This document shows, piece after piece, positions 8,185 to 15,182 of a stretch of 43,012 nucleotides of DNA; position 1 is the stretch's first letter; every line of letters begins with the position of its first letter. The DNA is from a virus. Position numbers and translations under genes: made by a program. The DNA lies in IMG/VR virus record IMGVR_UViG_3300025769_000240, positions 1 to 43,012 of that record; one strand, given 5' to 3'. Below the pieces are notes generated by a model. It was not told where the DNA came from, made no database searches, and saw only the letters and a program-made list of their open reading frames with translations.

Positions 8185-8976
8185 TTATCCTATTTGTAAT
8201 TCATTCATTGCTTGTTCTTTATTAAAATATTTTAAATCGTCTCTAATTAATGCGATCCTACAATTCGTGTATACACTTAAAGTCTTTTGGATGTCAAATG
8301 ATTTCGCATAAGCATCTGGATCAAGTGCAACAATTAATGTCTCATATTGTTTTAAAATATCCATATAACTATCCAACAATGATGTTCCTAATAAAGCAAT
8401 GCCTGTACAAAAAGGTGCAACTGTAGTTGCTGATGTAGCATCTTCTACAATTACTCCTGTTGTGCCACTGCCGATTATAAAAGGGTGTGCAGCATTATCA
8501 TATCTATACCACTTAGGTTGTTGTTTAGAGTTCAATGCTCTACCCACTGCTCCTACTACTTCGTCTTCATGCACAATAGTAAATACTGCTCTATGCATTT
8601 TAACATCATAGTAAAATCTATCTTTATCTAATAAATAACCTTCTAAACAATTAAACTTCTCCAGGTAATTCATAGTTTCTTTAGAACGATTAGCTTCAAT
8701 GAAGTATTCTGGTAACACAAAAGGTAGCTTCTCATCATTTATGTCAAATGTATTTGACACAATTCGTGATAAGTCTTCTACACTTAGATCCTCTTCAGTA
8801 TTACCTTTAGCTTTACATGAAGCACTAAAACAATTCCACAATAAAAAACCCCTCCGTTTGGTTACCGAAAGGGTTTTAGTATGGCCACAGAAGATACAAT
8901 CTATTCTTTTGTTTGTACCTTCATCTAAATCTAGTTCTTTAATTCTTTCTAATTGATTATATAATCCATTTTGCAT
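8185..8976 (-). CDS. DNA primase (zinc-binding and Toprim)
   Basis: Makes RNA primers for replication. The 263-residue protein begins with a zinc-binding region C27-x2-C30-x18-C49-x4-C54 of the CHC2-like kind. It is followed by a linker and a Toprim fold: VIVEDA (E178) then LIVALDPDA (D219-x-D221), the acidic residues that bind metal. The ribosome site is weak (CAGATAG before the ATG), but no better start exists. Codons 75-80 contain the 18-bp palindrome described separately. The first gene of the replication block after the terminator/promoter region is a small ORF at 9051-9227; this primase follows. Confidence 0.9.
   Translation of the reverse strand: MQNGLYNQLERIKELDLDEGTNKRIDCIFCGHTKTLSVTKRRGFLLWNCFSASCKAKGNTEEDLSVEDLSRIVSNTFDINDEKLPFVLPEYFIEANRSKETMNYLEKFNCLEGYLLDKDRFYYDVKMHRAVFTIVHEDEVVGAVGRALNSKQQPKWYRYDNAAHPFIIGSGTTGVIVEDATSATTVAPFCTGIALLGTSLLDSYMDILKQYETLIVALDPDAYAKSFDIQKTLSVYTNCRIALIRDDLKYFNKEQAMNELQIG
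8742..8759. repeat. 18-bp palindrome, copy 1 (inside primase gene)
   Basis: TGTCAAATGTATTTGACA is an 8-bp perfect inverted repeat with a 2-base centre. The identical 18 bases occur again at 32130-32147 before the capsid gene; flanking bases differ. A third, degenerate copy (TGTCAAATGATTTCGCA) starts at 8292 in the same gene. This looks like a dimeric-protein operator, but the two sites could also be a recombination or processing signal. Confidence 0.6.
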
Positions 8977-9050
8977 ATCTATCTGGGGCAGGTTTTATAT
9001 ATACCCCCTCTACCACGTTGGTAGTAGTTATATCTATGAAATTAGATCTG

Positions 9051-9227
9051 TCAACTAAATTTTGAAATTTTATTATTTGCAAGGCTAATGTTTCGCATTG
9101 AAGTATTTATATGTTCTAAACATTCTAATTCAACTTTGCCTTCTAATTCATCTGAGTACACAAGCTTACTTTGTATAGACTCCATATCTTGAAATACTCT
9201 TCTGAGATCATTTAATATATTTTCCAT
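9051..9227 (-). CDS. Small hypothetical protein, 58 aa
   Basis: The frame starts at an ATG preceded by GAAGGAGAATAAA, one of the best ribosome sites in this arm, and ends in TGA at 9051. The product (MENILNDLRRVFQDMESIQSK...) looks like a single amphipathic helical hairpin, possibly a short coiled coil. I do not recognise it. It is the first strong frame after the candidate promoter at 9371-9398 and is followed by the primase 74 bases later. Confidence 0.65.
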   Translation of the reverse strand: MENILNDLRRVFQDMESIQSKLVYSDELEGKVELECLEHINTSMRNISLANNKISKFS

Positions 9228-9370
9228 TTTATTCTCCTTCTATATCTATCTCACTGGTGTAATGTTTTTGTACACCTCTTCTTGTAGTTTTACCATGAAC
9301 AAGTTGTATCGTAATGTCCTCTCCTACCAGAGACAACCCTGAACAATATATTACGAATACTAAATTAGTT

Positions 9371-9398
9371 ATAATAGCTTTTCATATATTCGACACAA
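9371..9398 (-). promoter_or_regulatory. Candidate sigma-70-type promoter for the replication genes
   Basis: On the minus strand TTGTGT (9398-9393) is followed after 16 bases by TATTAT (9376-9371). It sits just after the terminator at 9409-9447 and before the primase/helicase/polymerase block, where a restart of transcription would be expected. The region is AT-rich, so a chance match is possible. Confidence 0.42.
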
Positions 9399-9408
9399 CA
9401 AACCCCAT

Positions 9409-9447
9409 AAAAAAACATGGCAACTAAGTTTTATTTTAATTGCCATG
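9409..9447 (-). terminator. Rho-independent terminator ending the early small-gene transcript
   Basis: On the minus strand CATGGCAATTAA pairs with TTAGTTGCCATG (12 bp with one U-G wobble) around an 8-base loop, followed at once by seven T (the run of A at 9409-9415 on the plus strand). This is a classic intrinsic terminator for transcripts coming from 17.6 kb down. The polarity is clear because no T-run follows on the plus strand. Confidence 0.82.
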
Positions 9448-9523
9448 CCTACACATATAAGGATGTTCTTACATATATACGTAAACTTTTTGTAAAAACA
9501 ATCTTGACATTACGATTTTTATT

Positions 9524-9631
9524 CTAGCAAACACTAGTAACTGCACTTGCTAAATTAGATTTATAGGCCATGATGTACATCACAAACATTATTAAAAACA
9601 ATACCTTACCTATAATATTAACTATTTCCAT
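9524..9631 (-). CDS. Single-span membrane microprotein, 35 aa
   Basis: The frame starts at an ATG with GGGAGATTGAT upstream and overlaps the previous gene by 14 bases. Nearly the whole product is one hydrophobic helix (IIGKVLFLIMFVMYIMAY), so it should sit in the inner membrane. It has no recognisable family and is too short for default gene callers. The real-gene claim rests on the ribosome site, the overlap with its neighbour and the membrane helix. Confidence 0.55.
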   Translation of the reverse strand: MEIVNIIGKVLFLIMFVMYIMAYKSNLASAVTSVC

Positions 9632-9746
9632 TATCAATCTCCCTTTTCTCTTTTTTTCTGTTATACTTCTTTTTATTAGAAACTACCCTGGTATAAGTAT
9701 TTTGTTTCTCTCTTATCACTCTGGGTTTACTAATTTCTTTTTTCAT
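9618..9746 (-). CDS. Small basic protein, 42 aa
   Basis: The frame runs from ATG 9746 to TAA at 9618. The product is strongly basic (MKKEISKPRVIREKQNTYTR, then SNKKKYNRKKEKR). Small proteins with a TYTRVVSNKKKYNRKKEK-like core recur in marine phages in my recollection, but no function is known. It begins 2 bases beyond the upstream stop and overlaps the membrane microprotein downstream. Confidence 0.6.
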   Translation of the reverse strand: MKKEISKPRVIREKQNTYTRVVSNKKKYNRKKEKREIDNGNS

Positions 9747-9747
9747 T

Positions 9748-9942
9748 TTACCAATGCCTAAGCACTCCTGCCACTATAAAAAAACAAGTTGCCCAGGCTA
9801 CAAACTTTTCAATTAACTTTATGTATAATCCTACCTTAGCTTGTTTTTGCCGCAGGATCGCAGTCTTAGGTGTATCATCATCTGTTTCACCTATAGGATA
9901 ATCAATAGCTCTTGCAATTATTTTTTCTAACGAAGTGTACAT
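9748..9942 (-). CDS. Small protein with C-terminal membrane anchor, 64 aa
   Basis: A hydrophilic N-terminal 40 residues (MYTSLEKIIARAIDYPIGE...) precede a hydrophobic segment near residues 46-61 (FVAWATCFFIVAGVL), giving a tail-anchored topology. The start codon shares its A with the upstream stop (TAATG at 9942). I do not recognise it. Confidence 0.65.
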   Translation of the reverse strand: MYTSLEKIIARAIDYPIGETDDDTPKTAILRQKQAKVGLYIKLIEKFVAWATCFFIVAGVLRHW

Positions 9943-10265
9943 TAATTTAAATCCCTTGGATCTATAGGCTCATCATTTTCTAACTGTACCTTCTCTAAAT
10001 CTTTTAACACTTCTTGTACTTCTGGAAACATCACTTGCATAGTAGGAAAGTTGTTCCAATCTTGTTGTTCAAACTGTTCTACAAGTTTCATAAAGTCTTT
10101 ATGGTTAGTGTGTGTTCTCCATACAGTAAGTCCTAAGAATATAAATAGACTAGCTACATCCATAGGATGAACGTCTTTCCGGTTTAGGTTTATAACTGCA
10201 TTAATAAATTCTAAACTTATTTCTTTTACATCTTCATCTGATAAGTCATCACTTTTTGTAAACAT
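9942..10265 (-). CDS. Hypothetical protein, 107 aa
   Basis: A soluble helical protein with an acidic N-terminus (SDDLSDEDVKEISLEFINAVINL), a hydrophobic centre (MDVASLFIFLGLTVWRTH) and an acidic C-terminal tail. No family is recognised. It is tightly packed: its ATG overlaps the stop of the membrane microprotein upstream and its stop overlaps the ATG of the gene downstream. Confidence 0.65.
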   Translation of the reverse strand: MFTKSDDLSDEDVKEISLEFINAVINLNRKDVHPMDVASLFIFLGLTVWRTHTNHKDFMKLVEQFEQQDWNNFPTMQVMFPEVQEVLKDLEKVQLENDEPIDPRDLN

Positions 10266-10375
10266 TATTTAACTCCCTCTGTTTTTAAAAATATATAAAT
10301 TACAAGTAAGGCTGTAAACAAAAGTATAAACGAACAACTCCACCCAAATATTAAAGACACTTTAACTATGTCCAT
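10265..10375 (-). CDS. Single-span membrane microprotein, 36 aa
   Basis: ATG at 10375 with a strong AAGGAGAAATTAAA ribosome site, ending in a TAA that overlaps the next ATG (TAATG at 10265). The product is almost entirely a membrane helix (VSLIFGWSCSFILLFTALL) with a short basic end. No family is recognised. Confidence 0.58.
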   Translation of the reverse strand: MDIVKVSLIFGWSCSFILLFTALLVIYIFLKTEGVK

Positions 10376-10497
10376 TTTAATTTCTCCTTCCTTAATAATT
10401 CCTCTTTAAACTTTTTCCACTGTGGAGTTGTCGTGTCTACACGATCTACCTTTTTTTGTACAGGGGTAAAATTAAATTCATGTTGTGGGTTAGTCAT
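10366..10497 (-). CDS. Small hypothetical protein, 43 aa
   Basis: Starts immediately after the methyltransferase stop and runs to TAG at 10366. The product MTNPQHEFNFTPVQKK... ends in a basic helix (FKEELLRKEKLKW). Its last codons encode the ribosome site of the membrane microprotein that follows, a packing style shared across this operon. Confidence 0.55.
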   Translation of the reverse strand: MTNPQHEFNFTPVQKKVDRVDTTTPQWKKFKEELLRKEKLKWT

Positions 10498-12126
10498 TTA
10501 TACCTCCATGTTTTTTAGTATGTGTTCAATAACTCTTACAGTAAATCCATTGCCAAGCATTTTGTATCGTTGGGTATTTGATACTCCCTCAGTGTAGTTA
10601 TCTGGTACAGTTTGTAACCTCTCGCATTCTAATGGTGTAAGCTTACGCCAATGTAATTCATCAACACTATCCCACTCATGCCTGTCATAAGATAGTCTGC
10701 CACCAGATCTAACTGTTTTAGATTTATCTCTGATTTTACTTATCTGTATTGTATGTTGTTTAGAAGTATTAGCAGTTATGGTATTAGATTTATCATCTTT
10801 TCTTTCTACTAAATGTCTCATATGTCTAGGCGACCAATCCTTACCTGTCTTTTTCTTATGTTCTCGTCTTATCTTATTAGCTTCTGGTGTTCTCACCTCA
10901 GTCATAGATTTAACAGCAACTTTAGGTTCTCTGTTACCACCTCCCATTGAGTTAAGTGTAGGTGATTTACCATCCTCTGAATACACTCGCTTTAATATAT
11001 CATGGCCATTTATTTCTTTAGCAGTGCCAACTTGTTTCGGTGTATTGTAAGTTTCAATATATTGTTCTTTATTACTAGAAGTTAATGTAGGTGATTTACC
11101 ATTCTCTGAATAAACTCTTTGTTTAGTTTCATACACTCCATCCCTGTACTCAAACTCCATAATCTGTTTATCAAAGACATCAGTTTCAATACCTAATATA
11201 TCTTTAAGTTTAAACCAAATGTCATCACCAGGAATAGCGAAGCTAGTATCAGTTCTAAACCAATGCTCTACTTTAGTAACAGGCATATCAGTTTCTGTTG
11301 CTATCTGTTTATTTGTTTTTCCAGATTGTTCTTTCATAGACCTAAGTAAATATTGTAAACCTTTTATATCTACCTCATGCTTTCTAACTTTCACTTCTTC
11401 TACATTCATTCCTACTTTTTTAGGTGTGTTATAAGTTTCCAAAGGCACTAGTGTCATACCATTGTTGCCTGCACCTTTATACATAATAGCCGTACAAGTT
11501 AAAGATTTTTCATCAGGAAATTTAGTATGTTTTAAATTTCTTTCTGTATTCTTAGTTGGTTTTTCATTAGTATCTACTTCCAACACATCTCTCAATACAA
11601 TACCAAGATCTTTAGGCTGTTCAATTCCTGGTATGTTGGTCCAATACAATCTGTTTCTATTCTGTGCCGAAAGTAATGCAGAGTTAATCAGAATAGGCTC
11701 GATACCAAATAACCCACCACTTGTATACTCAGGGTATATGTTAGATACTTGTTCTGATATTACAGCTTGAAACTCTTTCTTCATACGAACATTCTCAAGC
11801 AAGAAGTATTTAGGTTTAACTTCTTTTAATATTCTAACAAACTCAAAGAACAATGCAGACCTAGGATCATCGAATGCTAATTGCTTACCTGCAAAACTAA
11901 ATCCTTGGCAAGGGCTACCTGCAACAATTAAATCAATCTCAGGTAAATCTTTACCTTTAATATCCTTAACATCTCCAAGTTGTATAGTATCTGGAAAATT
12001 CTTTTGTGCTATTTGTATTCCATATTTGTCTATCTCACTTGCATAATAAGTATCAACCTTGATACCTAAGTTCTTTAATGCAATTTGAGTACATGACATT
12101 CCGTCAAATAAACTAAGTACTTTCAT
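10498..12126 (-). CDS. DNA cytosine-5 methyltransferase with a long recognition region containing an HTH-like insert
   Basis: Adds a methyl group to cytosine C5, probably protecting phage DNA from restriction. Of 542 residues, the N-terminal part has motif I (LSLFDGMSC), the catalytic PCQ loop (GSPCQGFSF, Cys73), ENV near 112 and QNRNR near 157. The C-terminal LGNGF near 525 closes the fold. Between them lies a recognition region of about 320 residues, far longer than usual. It contains a helix-turn-helix-like stretch (about 252-315), two copies of RVYSE-(N/D)-GKSPTL (338 and 380) and repeated YNTPK-(K/Q)-VG. I chose the ATG at 12126 (GGAGAG upstream) over the GTG three bases earlier. No cognate restriction enzyme is seen, so it is an orphan enzyme here. 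Confidence 0.92.
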   Translation of the reverse strand: MKVLSLFDGMSCTQIALKNLGIKVDTYYASEIDKYGIQIAQKNFPDTIQLGDVKDIKGKDLPEIDLIVAGSPCQGFSFAGKQLAFDDPRSALFFEFVRILKEVKPKYFLLENVRMKKEFQAVISEQVSNIYPEYTSGGLFGIEPILINSALLSAQNRNRLYWTNIPGIEQPKDLGIVLRDVLEVDTNEKPTKNTERNLKHTKFPDEKSLTCTAIMYKGAGNNGMTLVPLETYNTPKKVGMNVEEVKVRKHEVDIKGLQYLLRSMKEQSGKTNKQIATETDMPVTKVEHWFRTDTSFAIPGDDIWFKLKDILGIETDVFDKQIMEFEYRDGVYETKQRVYSENGKSPTLTSSNKEQYIETYNTPKQVGTAKEINGHDILKRVYSEDGKSPTLNSMGGGNREPKVAVKSMTEVRTPEANKIRREHKKKTGKDWSPRHMRHLVERKDDKSNTITANTSKQHTIQISKIRDKSKTVRSGGRLSYDRHEWDSVDELHWRKLTPLECERLQTVPDNYTEGVSNTQRYKMLGNGFTVRVIEHILKNMEV

Positions 12127-12135
12127 CACTCTCTC

Positions 12136-12369
12136 CTATTTTAATTCTACTGTAACACCATTATTATCAGTATATAAGTATTTGGTTTTACTATTTTTAA
12201 ATAAAAGTATACTGCGTAAATCTTCAGCAGATATTGAAGTTAGTATTCTTTCAGCACCTGCTCTAAGTTCATCGTCTGTTTGACAAGTATCAAAATCTAA
12301 TTGATGTTTGTTGATGATGATAGTTGTTTCTACTTTTACTTCTATTGTTTCTTCTAATATTGCATTCAT
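12136..12369 (-). CDS. Hypothetical protein, 77 aa
   Basis: Small acidic protein with a beta-rich start (IEVKVETTIIINKHQLDF), a central helix (DDELRAGAERILTSISAEDLRSILL) and a C-terminal hairpin. Not recognised. Its ATG overlaps the upstream TAA, and the methyltransferase follows after 9 bases, so the two are probably co-translated. Confidence 0.68.
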   Translation of the reverse strand: MNAILEETIEVKVETTIIINKHQLDFDTCQTDDELRAGAERILTSISAEDLRSILLFKNSKTKYLYTDNNGVTVELK

Positions 12370-12509
12370 TAGTTACCTCCATTTGTATATAACAATATTT
12401 CTACTACACCGAATGCTATTATAAGTAAACTACCTATAAAAGGTACTAATAAAATTTTCAATGTAGTTATATTTATTTTATAGTTCTGTTCTTTAGTTAG
12501 TTTCTTCAT
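12369..12509 (-). CDS. Single-span membrane microprotein, 46 aa
   Basis: ATG at 12509 with a GGAGAATA ribosome site, ending in a TAA that shares its A with the next ATG. After MKKLTKEQNYKIN comes one membrane helix (LKILLVPFIGSLLIIAFGVV). No family is recognised; one of several tiny membrane proteins in this arm. Confidence 0.6.
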   Translation of the reverse strand: MKKLTKEQNYKINITTLKILLVPFIGSLLIIAFGVVEILLYTNGGN

Positions 12510-12661
12510 TATTCTCCCTCCAGGATTTCAGGTTTTTTATACCACTTACGAGTTACCTCATCAAAGTATACATTCTCTAAAGGCCTACTGTTGCCACCTG
12601 TATGCGACATCTTCTTGCCTTTGCTTTTTCTATTCTTACCTTTAATTAATTCTTTAGCCAT
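12509..12661 (-). CDS. Small basic hypothetical protein, 50 aa
   Basis: The longer frame opens at 12709, but the ATG at 12661 is preferred because ATGGAGAAATATA places a clear ribosome site before it and removes an unlikely hydrophobic leader. The product MAKELIKGKNRKSKGKK... is strongly basic in its first half and has an aromatic C-terminus (YFDEVTRKWYKKP). Not recognised. Confidence 0.62.
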   Translation of the reverse strand: MAKELIKGKNRKSKGKKMSHTGGNSRPLENVYFDEVTRKWYKKPEILEGE

Positions 12662-12986
12662 TATATTTCTCCATATGTTTAAGTATAAATTTAATATTAT
12701 TAGTAACAAATTTTAAATCTTTTTCTAACACAGCTATTCGATCTTCTAACAATTCTTTTTCAAAAGATGCATCAGAAAAATTTCGTAACCTACCAAGTAC
12801 ATCATCCTTATAATATCCTTTATTGTAGGCATCATCACCAAAAGCTATCTCGAATACTTCCTCGATAAATTTTTGATCTGTCATAGTTCCTCTCCATTCA
12901 AACATTTGTTTTAAATTCATATTAGATTTTTTATCGTTTAGTTCTTTTATCTTTTTAAGACCTATTATGTTTAGGGGATCAGTCAT
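12654..12986 (-). CDS. Hypothetical coiled-coil protein, 110 aa
   Basis: The ATG at 12986 overlaps the upstream stop as ATGA and has GGAGGG in front, so it is preferred over the in-frame ATG at 13007. The protein is charged and helical. The C-terminal 45 residues (LLEDRIAVLEKDLKFVTNNIKFILKHMEK) have the heptad pattern of a short coiled coil. Not recognised. Confidence 0.68.
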   Translation of the reverse strand: MTDPLNIIGLKKIKELNDKKSNMNLKQMFEWRGTMTDQKFIEEVFEIAFGDDAYNKGYYKDDVLGRLRNFSDASFEKELLEDRIAVLEKDLKFVTNNIKFILKHMEKYNG

Positions 12987-13234
12987 TTTACCCTCCATAT
13001 ACGCCATTGATTATCACCAACCTTTCTACTCACATACTTGTGACCAGAATTACTTCTTTTGGCACGAGTAAATGCATGAGATAGAAAAGCTTTTACTAAC
13101 TTATAGTCTTTTACTAATATAGAATCATTAACTTCAAATTCTAACTCGTGAAAACCATATTTACTTAGTTGTGGTCTACCTTGTCCTGTATCTTTAGGCA
13201 TAGGTATGTCTTTTTCTACTTTTAGTTCAGTCAT
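12983..13234 (-). CDS. Hypothetical small phage protein, 83 aa
   Basis: The product has GRPQLSKYGFHELEFEVNDSILVKDYKLVKAFLSHAFTRAKRSNSGHKYVSRKVGDNQWRIWRVK in its body (residues 19-82). This beta-helix-beta layout, ending in a basic W-R-I-W-R-V strand, recurs in uncharacterised phage proteins. A nucleic-acid-binding role is possible given the basic helix, but this is a guess. It overlaps both neighbours by 4-8 bases. Confidence 0.68.
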   Translation of the reverse strand: MTELKVEKDIPMPKDTGQGRPQLSKYGFHELEFEVNDSILVKDYKLVKAFLSHAFTRAKRSNSGHKYVSRKVGDNQWRIWRVK

Positions 13235-13673
13235 TTTTAATCTCCTCTAAAATTGTTTCTATACATTCTTTTGCATAGCCATAATTGTTATTATCAATAT
13301 GCATTTTAGCCATTCTCAACATATGAGTTACTCTATCTCCAATACCTGCTTTGATACTAGATTTTCTAATAGTTTCTTGATATTCACTAATCATTTTTTG
13401 ATATAATTCAATAGTCTTTTTATACCCTGCATTATAATAAGGCTCTACATCCAGGTAAATTCTCCAATCACTTGCGTGTTCTTTCGGAATATCTCTCCAA
13501 TAAGTGCTAGAAGGTTTACCTGTAATCTTGGCTACCTCAGAAGCTTTACCAGATGGTCTTACTAATAACTTATAGCTATCTTTATTAAGATATTTTTTAA
13601 GATTTTCTAGTGTAGTATTACCTTCTTCATTGTTAGGTATCTTAGCTATAAATCTTGTAGTTCTTTTACTCAT
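13227..13673 (-). CDS. Hypothetical protein, 148 aa
   Basis: The ATG at 13673 is chosen because AAAGGAGAAGAACT precedes it; the in-frame ATG at 13697 has no ribosome site. The start MSKRTTRFIAKIPNNEEG is basic, the middle resembles a small alpha-beta fold (YKLLVRPSGKASEVAKITGKP) and the last 70 residues are helical. Not recognised. It overlaps the genes on both sides by 8 bases. Confidence 0.66.
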   Translation of the reverse strand: MSKRTTRFIAKIPNNEEGNTTLENLKKYLNKDSYKLLVRPSGKASEVAKITGKPSSTYWRDIPKEHASDWRIYLDVEPYYNAGYKKTIELYQKMISEYQETIRKSSIKAGIGDRVTHMLRMAKMHIDNNNYGYAKECIETILEEIKND

Positions 13674-13800
13674 AGTTCTTCTCCTTTTTGGTATCATGGT
13701 TTAATAAATATAATGCTGTGTGATACCAATTCAACAGCTTATATGTTCTCTTATATTCTCTGCAATACTGCAGGAATTTTGGATTATGGGTTACACTCAT
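13666..13800 (-). CDS. Small aromatic basic protein, 44 aa
   Basis: ATG at 13800 with AGAGAGGAGAATAGATA in front; ends in TAA at 13666, overlapping the next gene by 8 bases. The product MSVTHNPKFLQYCREYKR... is rich in Tyr, Lys and His and would form one amphipathic helix. Not recognised; support is the ribosome site and the overlap pattern. Confidence 0.58.
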   Translation of the reverse strand: MSVTHNPKFLQYCREYKRTYKLLNWYHTALYLLNHDTKKEKNYE

Positions 13801-13817
13801 TATCTATTCTCCTCTCT

Positions 13818-14009
13818 TTACCAAATACAAATTTGCTTATCACTAGCAAAATCTTGTAGTTCTAATCTTTCCTTCTCTTCCATTACATCATGGTCAAGAA
13901 TTGTTACTTCAATAGTTTCAGCTAAATGTTTTTCTTCAGGTGTATCACCACTTGCATAAACAAAATCTAATACACCACCACTTATTTCAACTGTAATTTT
14001 AATTGCCAT
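13818..14009 (-). CDS. Hypothetical protein, 63 aa
   Basis: Small acidic protein with an initial beta strand (MAIKITVEISGGVLDFVYA) then an acidic helix region. The start has GGAGAATATATA upstream and shares its A with the previous stop (TAATG). Not recognised. Confidence 0.62.
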   Translation of the reverse strand: MAIKITVEISGGVLDFVYASGDTPEEKHLAETIEVTILDHDVMEEKERLELQDFASDKQICIW

Positions 14010-14158
14010 TATATATTCTCCATAAATAATTCAAATAAAGTATCTTCACTTAGGCCTTCTGCATTGATACCTTTTGTCTTTAGGTACTCAATTTGTTTTG
14101 ACCTGGTATCACCACTTTCAGTCATGTCGTGAAACCAAGTATCAAATAGTTTACTCAT
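14009..14158 (-). CDS. Small hypothetical protein, 49 aa
   Basis: ATG at 14158, overlapping the upstream gene's end by 8 bases, with GGAGATTTATG in front; ends in the TAA overlapping the next ATG. The product MSKLFDTWFHDMTESGDTRS... is an acidic helical peptide. Not recognised. Confidence 0.56.
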   Translation of the reverse strand: MSKLFDTWFHDMTESGDTRSKQIEYLKTKGINAEGLSEDTLFELFMENI

Positions 14159-14630
14159 CATAAATCTCCAAATCATTTTCAAGATATCCTGTAAAACCCA
14201 TACCGTCTTCTCGGTAGTGCCATTGGATACCTAGATCATCGTTTTTCTTAAAATTAAATTTCCAATCTAGTTTTTCAAGAATGCCTAGAGGTGGCGACCA
14301 TGCAGTATCAAAACGATATGTTACATAATCTCCCTCATCTTCTACTTCGACATAATCAGGATCTAATTCCCACTTAGTACCCCAATGCAGGTTTTTCCAA
14401 TCATACCAATTATCTGCACCATATTCTATTTTCCATAACTTAGAGTTAGCTTTCTGCTCATCCGATTTTAAATCTTCAGAGCCACTTACAGTTCCCTCTA
14501 ATTCTTTAGGCATAGGATATATTTTATTAAAATCAAACTTACTTTTTTTAGATGAAACAAATTTGATAAACTCTTTTACTTTCTTTTCGTCACCACTTAC
14601 TGTGACTTCATTTTGACACCAATTAGGCAT
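14151..14630 (-). CDS. Api92/DUF1281-like ferredoxin-fold protein
   Basis: A 159-residue protein with the two signatures of this phage and plasmid family: MPNWCQNEVTVSG at the N-terminus, and a central YGADNWYDWKNLHWGTKWE followed by FDTAWSPPLGILEKL. It should adopt the ferredoxin-like fold assigned to Api92-type proteins; biological function is unknown to me. It overlaps both neighbours by 8 bases. Confidence 0.83.
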   Translation of the reverse strand: MPNWCQNEVTVSGDEKKVKEFIKFVSSKKSKFDFNKIYPMPKELEGTVSGSEDLKSDEQKANSKLWKIEYGADNWYDWKNLHWGTKWELDPDYVEVEDEGDYVTYRFDTAWSPPLGILEKLDWKFNFKKNDDLGIQWHYREDGMGFTGYLENDLEIYDE

Positions 14631-14844
14631 TGTCTTCTCCTTCTTTTACGATTCCTACAAATTCTGGAATCTCATAGTTATAATTAGGTTTAGCTTGTTT
14701 GTACTCAACCTCGCTTAGTTTGTTATATGCACTTAATAAATCTTTATCTACATCCTCATCAAATAGTCCTTCGGTATAAGGTTTAACTACTTGAATAAGT
14801 TCGTACACTTCTTCTATCGTTAGCTTTAATTCATTTATGTGCAT
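14623..14844 (-). CDS. Hypothetical protein, 73 aa
   Basis: Acidic helical protein (INELKLTIEEVYELIQVVKPYTEG...). The ATG shares its A with the upstream stop (TAATG) and has AGGAGAGC in front. Not recognised. Confidence 0.62.
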   Translation of the reverse strand: MHINELKLTIEEVYELIQVVKPYTEGLFDEDVDKDLLSAYNKLSEVEYKQAKPNYNYEIPEFVGIVKEGEDNA

Positions 14845-15182
14845 TATGCTCTCCTCATTGTAGTTGTACTTACCAAGTGTGGTCTGTACTCCAGGTTTAA
14901 TATAACAGTATTATGACTGTCACTTATTGATTGAATGCCATTTAAGATAAGCTGTCTTTTACCTTTAAGAGTAGGTGATTTACCTAGTTTCTCATAAACA
15001 TCAAAGACAATATTATCTTTAGCAGTTCTATCTTTTTCGTTGGTAAAGTCTTTTTCTTTACCTTCAAATTTACCCCAATAGTTTTTTCTCTCACCATTTA
15101 AAGTGTAGTATACTATTGAAACAAATCTACCACCGAATGTTTTATGTATCTCGGTGCGGATACCTTTTGTATTTACTTTCAT
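14844..15182 (-). CDS. Hypothetical protein, 112 aa
   Basis: Basic alpha-beta protein: an N-terminal beta-sheet-like part (GGRFVSIVYYTLNGERKNYWGKF) and a middle VYEKLGKSPTLKGKR that shares the GKSPTL motif with the methyltransferase repeats. The start lies directly after the upstream stop in a GGAGGACTAAATG junction that is repeated at the next two gene boundaries upstream. Not recognised. Confidence 0.65.
   Translation of the reverse strand: MKVNTKGIRTEIHKTFGGRFVSIVYYTLNGERKNYWGKFEGKEKDFTNEKDRTAKDNIVFDVYEKLGKSPTLKGKRQLILNGIQSISDSHNTVILNLEYRPHLVSTTTMRRA

Noticed and set aside
9229-9336. 35-codon leftward frame with a TTG start, product like ITIQLVHGKTTRRGVQKHY
   Set aside because: The peptide looks plausible but there is no ATG and no spaced ribosome site; I cannot support it as a gene.
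9503-9530. TTGACA on the plus strand as promoter
   Set aside because: No -10-like sequence lies at 16-18 bases, and only leftward genes surround it.
9570-9761. 63-residue hydrophobic plus-strand frame
   Set aside because: It is the antisense of two small leftward genes with good ribosome sites, has none of its own, and no other gene of this arm is on the plus strand.
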